Source: Phaeobacter sp. 22II1-1F12B (GTDB lineage Bacteria > Pseudomonadota > Alphaproteobacteria > Rhodobacterales > Rhodobacteraceae). From it: a DNA stretch of 64,000 nt. The notes beneath the pieces are model-generated. The model was not told where the DNA came from, did not search any database, and saw only the letters and a program-made list of their open reading frames with translations. The DNA is taken from positions 62,001 through 126,000 of the forward strand of contig NZ_AQQP01000012.1 of assembly GCF_002210165.1 (NCBI RefSeq), given 5' to 3'. The stretch's first letter is position 1, and each line of letters opens with the position of its first letter. The position numbers were made by a program, and so were the translations under genes. Below, piece by piece: positions 28,225 through 37,108 of the stretch.

Positions 28225-28263
28225 GCACTCGACTTCCCAACCCCTTCGGACCAGAATACCCCC

Positions 28264-28923
28264 ATGTCCCGCGCCGACCGCCTCTTTCAACTTCTCGGCA
28301 TCCTGCATGACGGCAGGCTGCACCGCGCCGCCGATCTCGCCACCCGCCTCGGCGTCTCCCAGCGCAGCATCTACCGCGATATGGAAACGCTTGCGAAAAG
28401 CGGCGCGGCCATCACCGGCACACGCGGCACCGGCTACCGCCTGGGCGATGAAATCCTGCTGCCGCCACTGAAGCTCGCGCCACCGGAACTCGAGGCGCTC
28501 CATCTCGCCCTCGCCATCGTTGCGGAATCGAGCGACCCCGACCTCTCGGCCCATGCCCGCACCCTCGCCCAAAAGATCGACGCCGCCCTGCCCGAGGAAC
28601 AGACCGCCCCCGCCGATGATTGGAAAACCGCCGCACTCCCGGCCGCCCGCGCCGCACGGAGCTTTTCCCATCTTCCCGCCCTGCGCAGCGCCATCCGCGC
28701 CCGCCAGAAACTGCAACTGACCGAAACCGGCCAGCAGCCGGAAACCGTCCGTCCGCTTAGACTCGAAAACTGGGGCCGCAACTGGATTCTCACCGGCTGG
28801 AGCGAAACATCGAACCGCTTCACGCAAATCCGCACCGACCTGATCGAAACCGCCACGCCGCTGCCCGAACTCTTCGTCGACGAACCGGGGCGGCAACTCT
28901 CCGATTTCAACGCCGGCAAGTAA
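28264..28923 (+). CDS. YafY/DeoR-type transcriptional regulator with WYL-like domain
   Basis: A 219-residue regulator. The N-terminal winged helix-turn-helix LFQLLGILHDGRLHRAADLATRLGVSQRSIYRDMETL is typical. The C-terminal part (about 130-215) has the WYL-domain layout (LRLENWGRNWILTGW). Such proteins in this lineage often control an adjacent glyoxalase- or DoxX-type gene, but none is present here. The perfect palindrome just upstream is its likely binding site. Confidence 0.85.
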   Translation: MSRADRLFQLLGILHDGRLHRAADLATRLGVSQRSIYRDMETLAKSGAAITGTRGTGYRLGDEILLPPLKLAPPELEALHLALAIVAESSDPDLSAHARTLAQKIDAALPEEQTAPADDWKTAALPAARAARSFSHLPALRSAIRARQKLQLTETGQQPETVRPLRLENWGRNWILTGWSETSNRFTQIRTDLIETATPLPELFVDEPGRQLSDFNAGK

Positions 28924-28956
28924 CGCAACCGCCGCTGACCGGACGCAATCCCGCTC

Positions 28957-29003
28957 TTCTTTGGGTCAAAAATATCCCCGCCGGAGGCATGGCCCAACGG
29001 GCC
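28957..29003 (+). repeat. Dispersed intergenic hairpin sequence, copy B
   Basis: TTCTTTGGGTCAAAAATATCCC followed by hairpin GGCCC-AAC-GGGCC (28991-29003). Its first 17 bases nearly match copy C at 39298. It lies between convergent genes and may end transcription. Confidence 0.55.
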
Positions 29004-29010
29004 ATTCACC

Positions 29011-30132
29011 TTACGTGGCGGCAGGGAACACGAAACAACGATCGCGGGGAACGGTCAGCCACATCACCTTGCCGGGCTTGGGCAGGAAGACATTCGGCAC
29101 GGTGGCTTTCAGAACCGACCCGTCGAAATCCATCACGAATTCAACCAGCGATTCATGCCCCATGAAACGCGACCGCTTGACCACGCCCCGCGCCGCCACA
29201 CCGTCGGTCTCGGTCGGGCGCGGCCCGTTGCCGCCCCGGTCGAAATCGATGCGCACATGCTGCGGGCGGAACACGATATCAACCATCGTGCCATCCGCCA
29301 CGCCCGGCGCAAGGAACTGGCCAAAGGCGGTTTCCGCCAGCGCGCCCGTCACCTCGGCCTGTAACACATTGGCGTCGGAAAAGAAGGACACCGCCGCCCG
29401 GTCGATAGGTCGGTTATAGACGTTGTAAGGCGCGCCCTGCTGAACGATCTTTCCGGCGCGCATCAGCGCGATCTCGTCGGCCATGCGCATCGCCTCGTCC
29501 GGCTCATGGGTGACCAGCAACACGGCGGTATCCTCGTCCTTGAGCACGCCCAGCGTCTCATCCCGGATGCCATCGCGCAGCCTGTTGTCCAGCCCGGAAA
29601 ACGGCTCGTCCATCAGCATGATCCGCGGACGCGGCGCCAGCGCGCGGGCCAGCGCCACACGCTGCTGCTCACCGCCCGACAATTCATGCGGATAGCCGTC
29701 GATATGGCGCAGCAGGTCGACCCGTTCCAGCAGGCTCTCGACCCGGGCGCGCTTTTCATCGCGCGACGCGCCGCGCAGACCGAATGCCACGTTATCGGCG
29801 ACGCTCAGATGCGGGAACAGCGCGAAATCCTGAAACATCAGCCCAATGCCGCGCCGCTCGGGCGGCACCCGGTAATGCGTGTCGCAGACCAGCTTGCCAT
29901 CCACCCAGATCTCGCCGCTGTCCTGCATCTCGACCCCGGCGATGATCCGCAGCGTCGTGGATTTGCCGCAGCCAGATGGCCCCAGCAGGCAGGTCACCTG
30001 TCCCGGCATGATGGTCAGCGACACATCATCCACCACCACGCGCCCTTCGTAACGGCGCACGAGGTTGCGGATTTCCAGCCGGGGTTGGGTCTTCAGGTCT
30101 TGCAAGCGGGCCTCACTGGCGGTGCCGAGCAT
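29011..30132 (-). CDS. ABC transporter ATP-binding protein (iron/spermidine type, FbpC/PotA-like)
   Basis: A 373-residue import ATPase. Walker A GPSGCGKST at 51-59, signature LSGGEQQRVALARALA, Walker B IMLMDEPFSGLD, switch His in LVTHEPDEA, and a C-terminal TOBE-like domain (about 285-370). It resembles FbpC-class iron(III) ATPases. No permease or binding protein lies beside it, so the substrate is unknown and it may serve a transporter encoded elsewhere. Confidence 0.88.
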   Translation of the reverse strand: MLGTASEARLQDLKTQPRLEIRNLVRRYEGRVVVDDVSLTIMPGQVTCLLGPSGCGKSTTLRIIAGVEMQDSGEIWVDGKLVCDTHYRVPPERRGIGLMFQDFALFPHLSVADNVAFGLRGASRDEKRARVESLLERVDLLRHIDGYPHELSGGEQQRVALARALAPRPRIMLMDEPFSGLDNRLRDGIRDETLGVLKDEDTAVLLVTHEPDEAMRMADEIALMRAGKIVQQGAPYNVYNRPIDRAAVSFFSDANVLQAEVTGALAETAFGQFLAPGVADGTMVDIVFRPQHVRIDFDRGGNGPRPTETDGVAARGVVKRSRFMGHESLVEFVMDFDGSVLKATVPNVFLPKPGKVMWLTVPRDRCFVFPAAT

Positions 30133-30180
30133 TTCTGTCGGGTAGAGGCGCGGATAGCAACCCGCAAGCCCCCGCGCAAG

Positions 30181-31305
30181 TCACTCCGCCGCAGGCAAGA
30201 GCGTGAAATCCGCCCGCGCGCGCAGCTTTCCGTTGACCTGTATCCCCACCGCATGTGGCCCGGGGCTTAGCCGAAAGGTGGTCGCATCCCCCTTCAGCCG
30301 ATGGTTCTTTTGCAGGATCAGCGGTTTGCCCGCAGTCAGCTTGGCCTGTTTCAGCTTGAACACCTTGGAGCGCTGGCCGCCGTCCGGCTTGGCGAACCAG
30401 ATGATGTAATCGACCAGCACCGGCATCGCCTGCGCTCCCGTGATCTCGCACCCGATATCAAGCGCCTCTCCGATGCGCAGGCTGTCCTGCCCCAGCCGCA
30501 GCTTGCATCCCAGATCGGCCTCGGCGTCAAATCCCAGCATCTCAAGCGCGCCGGGATGCCCCGCCTTGACCAGCCCGCGCAGCGCATGGGCCGTCATCCA
30601 GGCCAGTTCCTTATCCGCCTGCCGCCCTTCGTCCCGCCAATCCGCCAGCCGCGCCAGAACCAGATCCGGTTCCTTCTTGGTGATGTCGTTAAGATGGTTC
30701 GCGACCGACCGGGTCACGAAACGCGTCGGGTCGCCATGTAGCCGATCCAACAGCGGCAGGCCCGCATCAAGCGGCAGCGACACGCCCTGCCCCCAGGGCA
30801 GACGCGGCCGCGTCCCTTCACTCACCAGCCGCCGCACATGGTAGTGGTCGTCTTCGGCCCAGCCTTCCATCCGCGCCAGAACAAGATCGGGCCAGCGGTT
30901 CAGAAAGGGCCGGATCGCCCATTCCATCGAAAACCGCTGGGTGATCTCGCGCAGCAGGTCCAGACCGCGATCCGGGTCTTCGAGTCCGGTGTTCACCACC
31001 CATTCGCCCAGCGGCGCAAAGATGAAACTACCGAAATCATCGTCGCTTTTCGTCAGGTCCAGCGGCGGCGGCAGCGCGTCTCTTATCGCCGGACTAACCA
31101 CTGAAAGATCGCCCGGAATGGCCTCTTCCAGACATTCCGCGATCCATGCGATGCGCGCTTTCAGCTCCAGCTCGGGCAGGCGTTCCATCACCCGTGCCTC
31201 GAACCGCGCCGTCTCGAACCCCGGCGCATCGGAAAAAAGGCCCGCCAGATAGCGGACCCTTTCAAGGTTGAACAACTGGTCTTTCAGGGAAAAACCACTG
31301 GCCAT
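30181..31305 (-). CDS. AlkC-like DNA alkylation repair protein
   Basis: Probable DNA glycosylase of the HEAT-repeat AlkC/AlkD superfamily, removing 3-methyladenine-type lesions. 374 residues. The motif TRSVANHLNDITKKEPDLV is typical of AlkC. The C-terminal ~110 residues (from about GCEITGA) look like an immunoglobulin-type beta domain, as in AlkC-alpha. ATG 31305 lies one base past the stop of the SDR gene, so the two are coupled. Confidence 0.85.
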   Translation of the reverse strand: MASGFSLKDQLFNLERVRYLAGLFSDAPGFETARFEARVMERLPELELKARIAWIAECLEEAIPGDLSVVSPAIRDALPPPLDLTKSDDDFGSFIFAPLGEWVVNTGLEDPDRGLDLLREITQRFSMEWAIRPFLNRWPDLVLARMEGWAEDDHYHVRRLVSEGTRPRLPWGQGVSLPLDAGLPLLDRLHGDPTRFVTRSVANHLNDITKKEPDLVLARLADWRDEGRQADKELAWMTAHALRGLVKAGHPGALEMLGFDAEADLGCKLRLGQDSLRIGEALDIGCEITGAQAMPVLVDYIIWFAKPDGGQRSKVFKLKQAKLTAGKPLILQKNHRLKGDATTFRLSPGPHAVGIQVNGKLRARADFTLLPAAE

Positions 31306-31306
31306 G

Positions 31307-32086
31307 TCAGATCGTGATGTTCGAGGCCCCGCCGTCAAGCAGCAGGTTCTGGCCAATGATGAACTTTGCCTGCTGCGAGCAGAGAAAGGCGCAGGCCGCA
31401 CCGAAATCCTCTGCGGTGCCATAGGCGCGCGCGGGGATCGTCGCCTGACGCTGGGCGCGGGCTTCTTCCATCGAGATGTTCTTTTGTTTGCTCACGCCGC
31501 TGTCGAGCGATTCGGCACGGTCGGTGTCATGGATGCCCGGCAGAATGTTGTTGATGCAGACGCCGCTCGACGCGACCTGCCGCGAGGTGCCCGCCACATA
31601 GCCCGTCAGACCCGCCCGGGCCGAGTTCGACAGCCCCAGCGCCGCGATTGGCGCGCGCACCGACTGGCTGGTGATGTTCACCACCCGGCCCCAGCCGCGA
31701 TCCATCATCCCCGGCAACAGCGCCTTCATGAAAGCAATCGGCGTGAGCATGTTCGCATCCAGCGCCTTGATGAAATCGTCGCGATCCCAGTCGCTCCAGA
31801 GACCCGGAGGCGGTCCGCCCGCATTTGTCACGAGGATATCGACCTGACCGGCCACTTCGAGAACCTGCGCCTGCCCTTCGGGCGTGGTCACGTCACAGGC
31901 AACGGTTTCCACCTTGACGCCGAAATCCTCGCGGATCGCCGCAGCCGATGCTTCAAGAGCCTCGGCCCCGCGGGCGTTCATGACAAGATCGACGCCGGCC
32001 TCGGCCAGAGCGCGCGCACAGCCCAGACCCAGCCCCTTGCTGCTGGCGCAGACCAGTGCCCGCTTGCCCTTAATTCCCAAATCCAT
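31307..32086 (-). CDS. SDR family oxidoreductase (3-oxoacyl-ACP reductase-like)
   Basis: A 259-residue Rossmann-fold enzyme. The cofactor loop ASSKGLGLG and the NAG motif (ILVTNAGGPP) are normal and the Ser is present (VVNITSQSV). The catalytic YxxxK is replaced by LSNSARAGLTGY, the form seen in an SDR subgroup that lacks the canonical tyrosine. Activity is therefore uncertain. AAGGAG precedes ATG 32086. Operon with the AlkC-like gene. Confidence 0.85.
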   Translation of the reverse strand: MDLGIKGKRALVCASSKGLGLGCARALAEAGVDLVMNARGAEALEASAAAIREDFGVKVETVACDVTTPEGQAQVLEVAGQVDILVTNAGGPPPGLWSDWDRDDFIKALDANMLTPIAFMKALLPGMMDRGWGRVVNITSQSVRAPIAALGLSNSARAGLTGYVAGTSRQVASSGVCINNILPGIHDTDRAESLDSGVSKQKNISMEEARAQRQATIPARAYGTAEDFGAACAFLCSQQAKFIIGQNLLLDGGASNITI

Positions 32087-32228
32087 CGGTTAACTCCTTG
32101 TGTACTTTTTAGCAGGACTATCCTCGCAAATGATGTAATGCCAGCTTTTCACCGGTGTCTTGACCACAATCGGTCACATTCACCTTCTAAGAAGAGTGCA
32201 ACACAAACGACAGACACAGTCCAAGAAG

Positions 32229-32786
32229 ATGCAGAACTATCCAGACAGCGCCTTCCAGAACAACGTGATCGCGGCCGATTTCGCGGGTTGCGACCGGGTT
32301 TTCCCCCAATCCGTTCCGGTTCACGACGCCAGCGCCTTCTGCGCCGTCGAGGGTGTGAACGAAGGGGATTCGTTGTCGGTTCTGGATGATCTGGTGCCGG
32401 ATGATGTCTATGTTCTTGCCGCTGACAGCCCCACGTCCAGCCTTGCCTTTCACATGACGTCAGGTCACGTGCCGGAAATCGCCGCGTCTTCGGAAACCGG
32501 CACCGCCGGGGCGTCGCTGCATCTGGATGGCACGGTCACGCTGATGTCTGCCGCAGGTCGGATCGCGCGGGCCATCATCCTCGTTGAAACCGACATGCGC
32601 GACCATATCGCGGGCATCTATCTTGCCCCGCTCGATCCGATTGCACCCGGCACGCCGTTCAGCATCATCGCGCTGGATCGCCTGGCGACCCGTGCCGCTT
32701 TTGACGACCTTGTTGGACATGCACCGGTCGACGCGGTGATGAAGCCCGCGAAAAACGCCGCGCCTTCCGCCGGTATCCGCGCTTAA
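32229..32786 (+). CDS. Hint-associated N-terminal domain protein lacking the Hint domain
   Basis: A 185-residue protein. The segment GASLHLDGTVTLMSAAGRIARAIILVETDMRDHIAGIYLAPLDPI followed by FSIIALDRLATRAAF corresponds to the N-terminal part of Hedgehog/intein (Hint) domain proteins common in Rhodobacteraceae. In those a self-cleaving Hint domain (CVSFTRGTHI) begins next. Here the protein stops instead. The start at 32229 has a weak AAGAAG site. It may be secreted or surface-associated; function unknown. Confidence 0.65.
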   Translation: MQNYPDSAFQNNVIAADFAGCDRVFPQSVPVHDASAFCAVEGVNEGDSLSVLDDLVPDDVYVLAADSPTSSLAFHMTSGHVPEIAASSETGTAGASLHLDGTVTLMSAAGRIARAIILVETDMRDHIAGIYLAPLDPIAPGTPFSIIALDRLATRAAFDDLVGHAPVDAVMKPAKNAAPSAGIRA

Positions 32787-33220
32787 TCCTCGTCCGGTCC
32801 GGCGCCCTCATCATCGTCGGGCACGTCCTCATCCCAACACGCCTCCGGCTCTGACTTGCGCGGCTTTCTTCGGACACCCTCGTTGATCTCGCGTTCCATC
32901 GCTTCGGCCTGCAACCAGAGCTGCGGAATCGTATCGTCCTGAAAATACCGGTCAATTTCCCCCGACAGCAAAGCGGTCCAATAAAGCCGCAGCACCATGT
33001 TCATGCGGGTGCTGTAGCCCGGTCCCAGCTTGCGGAACCAGCGCACCATGTCGCTGTCGAGCCGGATCGTCACACGCGTCTTATGCGGCGTGACCGGGTG
33101 CCAGTGATCCAGCGCGTTCCAGTCCACCGGCAGGCTGCGGACAAGCCATTTCTCCTTGATCTCGCGCTGAAGCTGCTCAAGCGTGGCCAGCATTTCGCTA
33201 TGGGCATCCGATTTATTCAT
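32783..33220 (-). CDS. BrnA-family antitoxin-like protein, orphan
   Basis: A 145-residue protein. The core TRVTIRLDSDMVRWFRKLGPGYSTRMNMVLRLYW is the ribbon-helix-helix region of the BrnA family, antitoxins of BrnT ribonuclease toxins. No BrnT-like gene is adjacent. The Asp/Glu-rich C-terminus is longer than in small antitoxins. It overlaps the end of the convergent upstream gene by four bases. It may have become a stand-alone DNA-binding protein. Confidence 0.75.
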   Translation of the reverse strand: MNKSDAHSEMLATLEQLQREIKEKWLVRSLPVDWNALDHWHPVTPHKTRVTIRLDSDMVRWFRKLGPGYSTRMNMVLRLYWTALLSGEIDRYFQDDTIPQLWLQAEAMEREINEGVRRKPRKSEPEACWDEDVPDDDEGAGPDED

Positions 33221-33393
33221 CGCGCTCTCCGGTGACTTGGAATCACCCCCGTCTAGAGCGCCAGTGTTAAAGTCGGGCAATGCGAGCGTCCGATGGGTTT
33301 CCCGGCGGCGCCGCAAATCCTTAACGCAAGGCAGGCTGCCGTCCGGTGTACAGGGGGTGTACAGCTTGTGCATCACAAGTGCCGCCGATTTTC

Positions 33394-33422
33394 TTGCTCT
33401 CGGCGAAAACCTTACCTATACG
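33394..33422 (+). promoter_or_regulatory. Candidate prfC promoter giving a leaderless transcript
   Basis: TTGCTC (33394-33399), 17-base spacer, TATACG (33417-33422). The prfC ATG starts at 33429, only seven bases after the -10 box, and no Shine-Dalgarno sequence precedes it. This spacing predicts transcription starting at or next to the A of the start codon. Confidence 0.45.
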
Positions 33423-33428
33423 CGCGCT

Positions 33429-35036
33429 ATGCTGGATACCGCTCAAAATCGCCCCGACCTGCCCGCCGAAATTGCCCGGCGGCGTACCTTTGCCATCATC
33501 TCGCACCCGGATGCGGGCAAGACGACGCTGACCGAGAAATTCCTCCTTTACGGTGGCGCGATTCAGATGGCTGGACAGGTCCGCGCCAAGGGCGAAGCGC
33601 GGCGCACTCGGTCGGACTTCATGCAGATGGAAAAAGACCGCGGCATCTCCGTCTCGGCATCGGCAATGTCTTTCGATTTCAACAGCTTCCGCTTCAATCT
33701 CGTGGACACGCCCGGACACTCGGACTTTTCCGAAGACACCTATCGCACGCTGACGGCGGTGGACGCGGCGATCATGGTGATCGACGGCGCGAAAGGCGTG
33801 GAAAGCCAGACCCAGAAACTGTTCGAAGTCTGCCGTCTGCGCGACCTGCCGATCCTGACCTTCTGTAACAAGATGGACCGGGAAAGCCGCGACGTCTTTG
33901 AGATCATTGACGAAATTCAGGAAAACCTCGCCATCGACGTGACCCCGGCAAGCTGGCCGATTGGTCAGGGGCGCGATTTCGTCGGCTGTTACGACATCCT
34001 GCGCGACCGGCTTGAGCTGATGGACCGTGCCGACCGCAACAAGATCGCGCAAAGCATTGAAATCAATGGCCTGGACGATCCGAAGCTGGCCCAGCACGTT
34101 CCAGCCGAGCTGCTGGAAAAGCTGAAGGAAGAGCTTGAGATGGCCCGCGAACTGCTGCCGCCGCTCGACAAGAAGGCCATGCTCGAAGGCACGCTTACCC
34201 CGATCTGGTTCGGCTCGGCGATCAACTCCTTCGGCGTAAAGGAACTGATGGATGGCATCGCCAATTACGGCCCCGAGCCGCAGATTCAGGCCGCCACGCC
34301 GCGCCAGATTCTCCCTGAAGAATCAAAGGTTTCCGGCTTTGTCTTCAAAGTGCAGGCCAATATGGACCCCAAGCACCGCGACCGCGTCGCCTTTGTGCGC
34401 ATGGCCTCGGGGCATTTCAAACGCGGCATGAAGCTGACCCATGTCCGGTCGAAAAAACCGATGGCAATTTCGAACCCGGTGATGTTCCTCGCCTCTGACC
34501 GTGAACTGGCCGAAGAGGCATGGGCCGGCGACATCATTGGTATTCCCAACCACGGCCAGCTGCGCATCGGCGACACGTTAACCGAAGGTGAAGATCTTCG
34601 TGTTACCGGTATCCCATCCTTTGCCCCCGAACTGCTAAAGGGTGTGCGCGCGGGCGACCCGATGAAGGCCAAGCATCTTGAAAAAGCGCTGATGCAGTTT
34701 GCCGAGGAAGGTGCCGCAAAAGTGTTCAAGCCGTCGATTGGCTCGGGATTTATTGTTGGCGTTGTCGGTGCCCTGCAGTTCGAAGTGCTCGCGAGCCGGA
34801 TCGAGATGGAATACGGCCTGCCGGTGCGCTTTGAACCGTCGCAGTTCACCTCTGCCAGATGGGTGAACGGTGACAAGCAAGCCATTGAAAAGTTTACCAA
34901 TGCAAACAAACAGCATATCGCCACCGACAATGATGGCGACACGGTATACCTTACACGGCTGCAATGGGACATCGACCGGGTCGAGCGTGACTACCCCGAC
35001 GTCAAGTTGACGGCCACCAAGGAAATGATGGTCTGA
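33429..35036 (+). CDS. prfC: Peptide chain release factor 3
   Basis: GTPase that recycles RF1/RF2 after translation termination. 535 residues. G1 loop SHPDAGKTT (25-33), G3 DTPGHSDFSEDTYR, G4 CNKMDRE. The RF3-specific ARRRTFAIISHPD start and FMQMEKDRGISVSASAM switch region are present. The open frame extends further upstream, but ATG 33429 gives the canonical N-terminus. See the promoter entry for a possible leaderless transcript. Confidence 0.96.
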   Translation: MLDTAQNRPDLPAEIARRRTFAIISHPDAGKTTLTEKFLLYGGAIQMAGQVRAKGEARRTRSDFMQMEKDRGISVSASAMSFDFNSFRFNLVDTPGHSDFSEDTYRTLTAVDAAIMVIDGAKGVESQTQKLFEVCRLRDLPILTFCNKMDRESRDVFEIIDEIQENLAIDVTPASWPIGQGRDFVGCYDILRDRLELMDRADRNKIAQSIEINGLDDPKLAQHVPAELLEKLKEELEMARELLPPLDKKAMLEGTLTPIWFGSAINSFGVKELMDGIANYGPEPQIQAATPRQILPEESKVSGFVFKVQANMDPKHRDRVAFVRMASGHFKRGMKLTHVRSKKPMAISNPVMFLASDRELAEEAWAGDIIGIPNHGQLRIGDTLTEGEDLRVTGIPSFAPELLKGVRAGDPMKAKHLEKALMQFAEEGAAKVFKPSIGSGFIVGVVGALQFEVLASRIEMEYGLPVRFEPSQFTSARWVNGDKQAIEKFTNANKQHIATDNDGDTVYLTRLQWDIDRVERDYPDVKLTATKEMMV

Positions 35037-35138
35037 TCGTTTCCAAATACATTTTCCGGAGGCAAGCAAGCAATTGCAACAACCCTCGCGTGCTGCCATG
35101 GTGTTGACACATTTGGTTTTGTAAACGGGAACGAGAAT

Positions 35139-36110
35139 ATGGGTTTGATTGGCAGCACTCTGGAATGGACGACCGTTTTTCCCACGCGGGACAACGTATT
35201 TTTCGGACCTTACGAGGTGACGCCGGGCCCCGGCACCGAAGATTTCGAATTCATTGAAGAAAACGGAATCGACGAAGTCTGGGACATCTCGGACAGAAAG
35301 ATCGAGATAACATATACTCAGGACGCGCTCGCGGCGAACAAGGATGCACAGGGCCAGACTGCGACACATAACGCCGAGGTCCTGAGCGATGTCGGCAATA
35401 CGGTGCAGGATTTCCAAAAGGTAAAGATTCTCAACAAGAAAACCACGGGCCCCTGGGAAGACTCGATGATCGAGTGGACCGCGGATGAGATCGTCATCAA
35501 CTACCTGAATGATGGCGAAGGCATTTCCTTGGTTTCCGGAGATGTTCTGACACTCAAGGTCGTCTTTGACCTCACCTCCAATTCGCTCGGCGACGATCTG
35601 ATGAAGGGCACGGGCGGAACCGACAGGTTCAAGGGTCTTGCGGGCGACGACAAGATCATTGGCCGTGGCGGAGACGACAAGCTGTTCGGCAGCAAGGGCG
35701 ACGACATCATCAAGGGCAGCAAGGGCGATGACAAGGTCGTTGGCAACGGCGGCGCGGATTCGCTCTATGGCAATGGCGGCAAGGACAAACTCGTCGGCGG
35801 CAAAGGGGCAGATTTCCTCGCAGGGGGCGGCGGACGCGACGTGCTCATCGGCGGTAAAGGTAAAGACGACCTGAAAGGCGGCGGCGGGAACGACAAGTTC
35901 GTTTTCAAGAAGACCACCGGCCGGGACAAGATCGAAGATTTTCAGGACGGCAAGGACATGATCGTCCTGAAAAAATGGGGCGTCGATGATTTCGATGACC
36001 TCACGATCAAGGAACGCGACAACGGTGTGCTTCTGAAAAGCGACAAGAACACCATCCTGCTGAAAGACATGGACATCGCCGATATCGGCGCCGATGACTT
36101 CATCTTCTAA
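35139..36110 (+). CDS. RTX-type calcium-binding protein, lysine-rich, second copy
   Basis: A 323-residue acidic protein without Sec signal. After a unique domain (1-150) come at least eight tightly packed nonapeptide units (GRGGDDKLFGSKGDDIIKGSKGDDK...). Lys is frequent at variable positions. A tail follows with IEDFQDGKDMIVLKKWGVDDFDDL, ending IGADDFIF, the type I secretion end. The repeat style and tail (DF-x-I/V-LKK and final DDFIF) parallel the protein at 7762-9180. A terminator follows. Role unknown. Confidence 0.85.
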   Translation: MGLIGSTLEWTTVFPTRDNVFFGPYEVTPGPGTEDFEFIEENGIDEVWDISDRKIEITYTQDALAANKDAQGQTATHNAEVLSDVGNTVQDFQKVKILNKKTTGPWEDSMIEWTADEIVINYLNDGEGISLVSGDVLTLKVVFDLTSNSLGDDLMKGTGGTDRFKGLAGDDKIIGRGGDDKLFGSKGDDIIKGSKGDDKVVGNGGADSLYGNGGKDKLVGGKGADFLAGGGGRDVLIGGKGKDDLKGGGGNDKFVFKKTTGRDKIEDFQDGKDMIVLKKWGVDDFDDLTIKERDNGVLLKSDKNTILLKDMDIADIGADDFIF

Positions 36111-36121
36111 GGGCCAGTGAC

Positions 36122-37108
36122 CTGACTGGAAGACCCGAGAAAAAACCGGATGCGAGGCCCCGATGGGGCCTCGTTTCGACTATAAAGGCCGATGCAACGG
36201 CCATCCTCGGCTTTGCCGCGCATCATCTCGAACTCGGCTGCCACCGGCTCTACCTCTATCTCGACGCGCCCTGCCCCGAGGCCGAACCGCTCCTTGCCGA
36301 CCACCCAAAGATCCGCGTCATCCAATGTGACGCGCAATACTGGAAAAGACGCGGCATCCAGCGCCCGGTCAAGCATCAGGTCCGCCAATCCCGCAATGCG
36401 ACCCATGCCTACCGGCGCAGGCCCGAGGTTGACTGGCTTGCCCATATCGATGTCGACGAATTCCTCTGGCCAGCCGATGACATTGCAAATGCGCTTGCTG
36501 CCCTGCCCAAGGCCCAGAACGTTGCGCGGGTCCGCCCGGCGGAATCCCTCGGCGGAAGTTTCAACCATTTCAAGGCGTTCGTACCAAATGACGGGAAACG
36601 AGAGGAAACCGTTGCCGCGCTCTACCCGGAATTCGGCACCTACGTGAAAGGTGGTTTCCTGAGCCATGTCACGGGCAAGGTCTTTGTCCGCACCGGCATC
36701 GAAAACGTGGAACTGCGCATTCACCGCGCCTTTTTCGACGGAACTCCCGGCGACGGGACCGATCTTGCCGGTGTCGATCTTTTGCACTGCCACGTCGGCG
36801 ATTGGGAGGACTGGCTGACCGCCTACCGCTACCGCGTCGAAAAAGGCTCTTACCGTGCCGAGCTAAGCCCCGCCCTGCCCCGCACCCTTGGCGGTGCCAC
36901 CCTGCACGAGCTGTTTACCTTGCTTGAAGAAGAGGAAGGTAAGACTGGCCTGCGCCGTTTCTATGACGAGGTCTGCGCCGATACACCGTCGCTGCGCGAA
37001 CGGCTTTCGGGCCGCGATCTGCTGTTGCACCGCCCCCTCGATCTGGCCGGGGCGATCAGCAAACAGTTCCCGACTTGGCAGAATTGCGTCCCCGACCGTG
37101 ATAATTGA
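36122..37108 (+). CDS. Glycosyltransferase family 2 with no in-frame standard start (frameshifted start or non-AUG)
   Basis: The frame is open from 36098 and encodes a full family-2 glycosyltransferase: WGLVSTIKADATAILGF, HHLELGCHRLYLYLDAP, IDVDEFLW, VKGGFLSHVTGK. It contains no ATG, GTG or TTG before 36644, deep inside the domain. CTG 36122 is the only near-start upstream. ATG 36163 lies exactly at the expected start but one base out of frame; removing one G from the GGGG run at 36165-36168 would give M-G-L-V-S-T-I-K-A. This points to a recent frameshift, a sequencing indel, or a non-AUG start. Only the protein part is certain. Confidence 0.6.
   Translation: MTGRPEKKPDARPRWGLVSTIKADATAILGFAAHHLELGCHRLYLYLDAPCPEAEPLLADHPKIRVIQCDAQYWKRRGIQRPVKHQVRQSRNATHAYRRRPEVDWLAHIDVDEFLWPADDIANALAALPKAQNVARVRPAESLGGSFNHFKAFVPNDGKREETVAALYPEFGTYVKGGFLSHVTGKVFVRTGIENVELRIHRAFFDGTPGDGTDLAGVDLLHCHVGDWEDWLTAYRYRVEKGSYRAELSPALPRTLGGATLHELFTLLEEEEGKTGLRRFYDEVCADTPSLRERLSGRDLLLHRPLDLAGAISKQFPTWQNCVPDRDN
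36153..36176 (+). terminator. Rho-independent-like terminator of the second RTX gene
   Basis: Perfect 9-bp stem CGAGGCCCC / GGGGCCTCG with loop GAT, followed by TTT. An A-run lies before it. It overlaps the 5' end of the next glycosyltransferase frame. Confidence 0.7.

Noticed and set aside
36192-36647. Alternative frame over the fourth glycosyltransferase
   Set aside because: Ser/Arg/Pro-rich and without family motifs; the glycosyltransferase signature is in the other frame.
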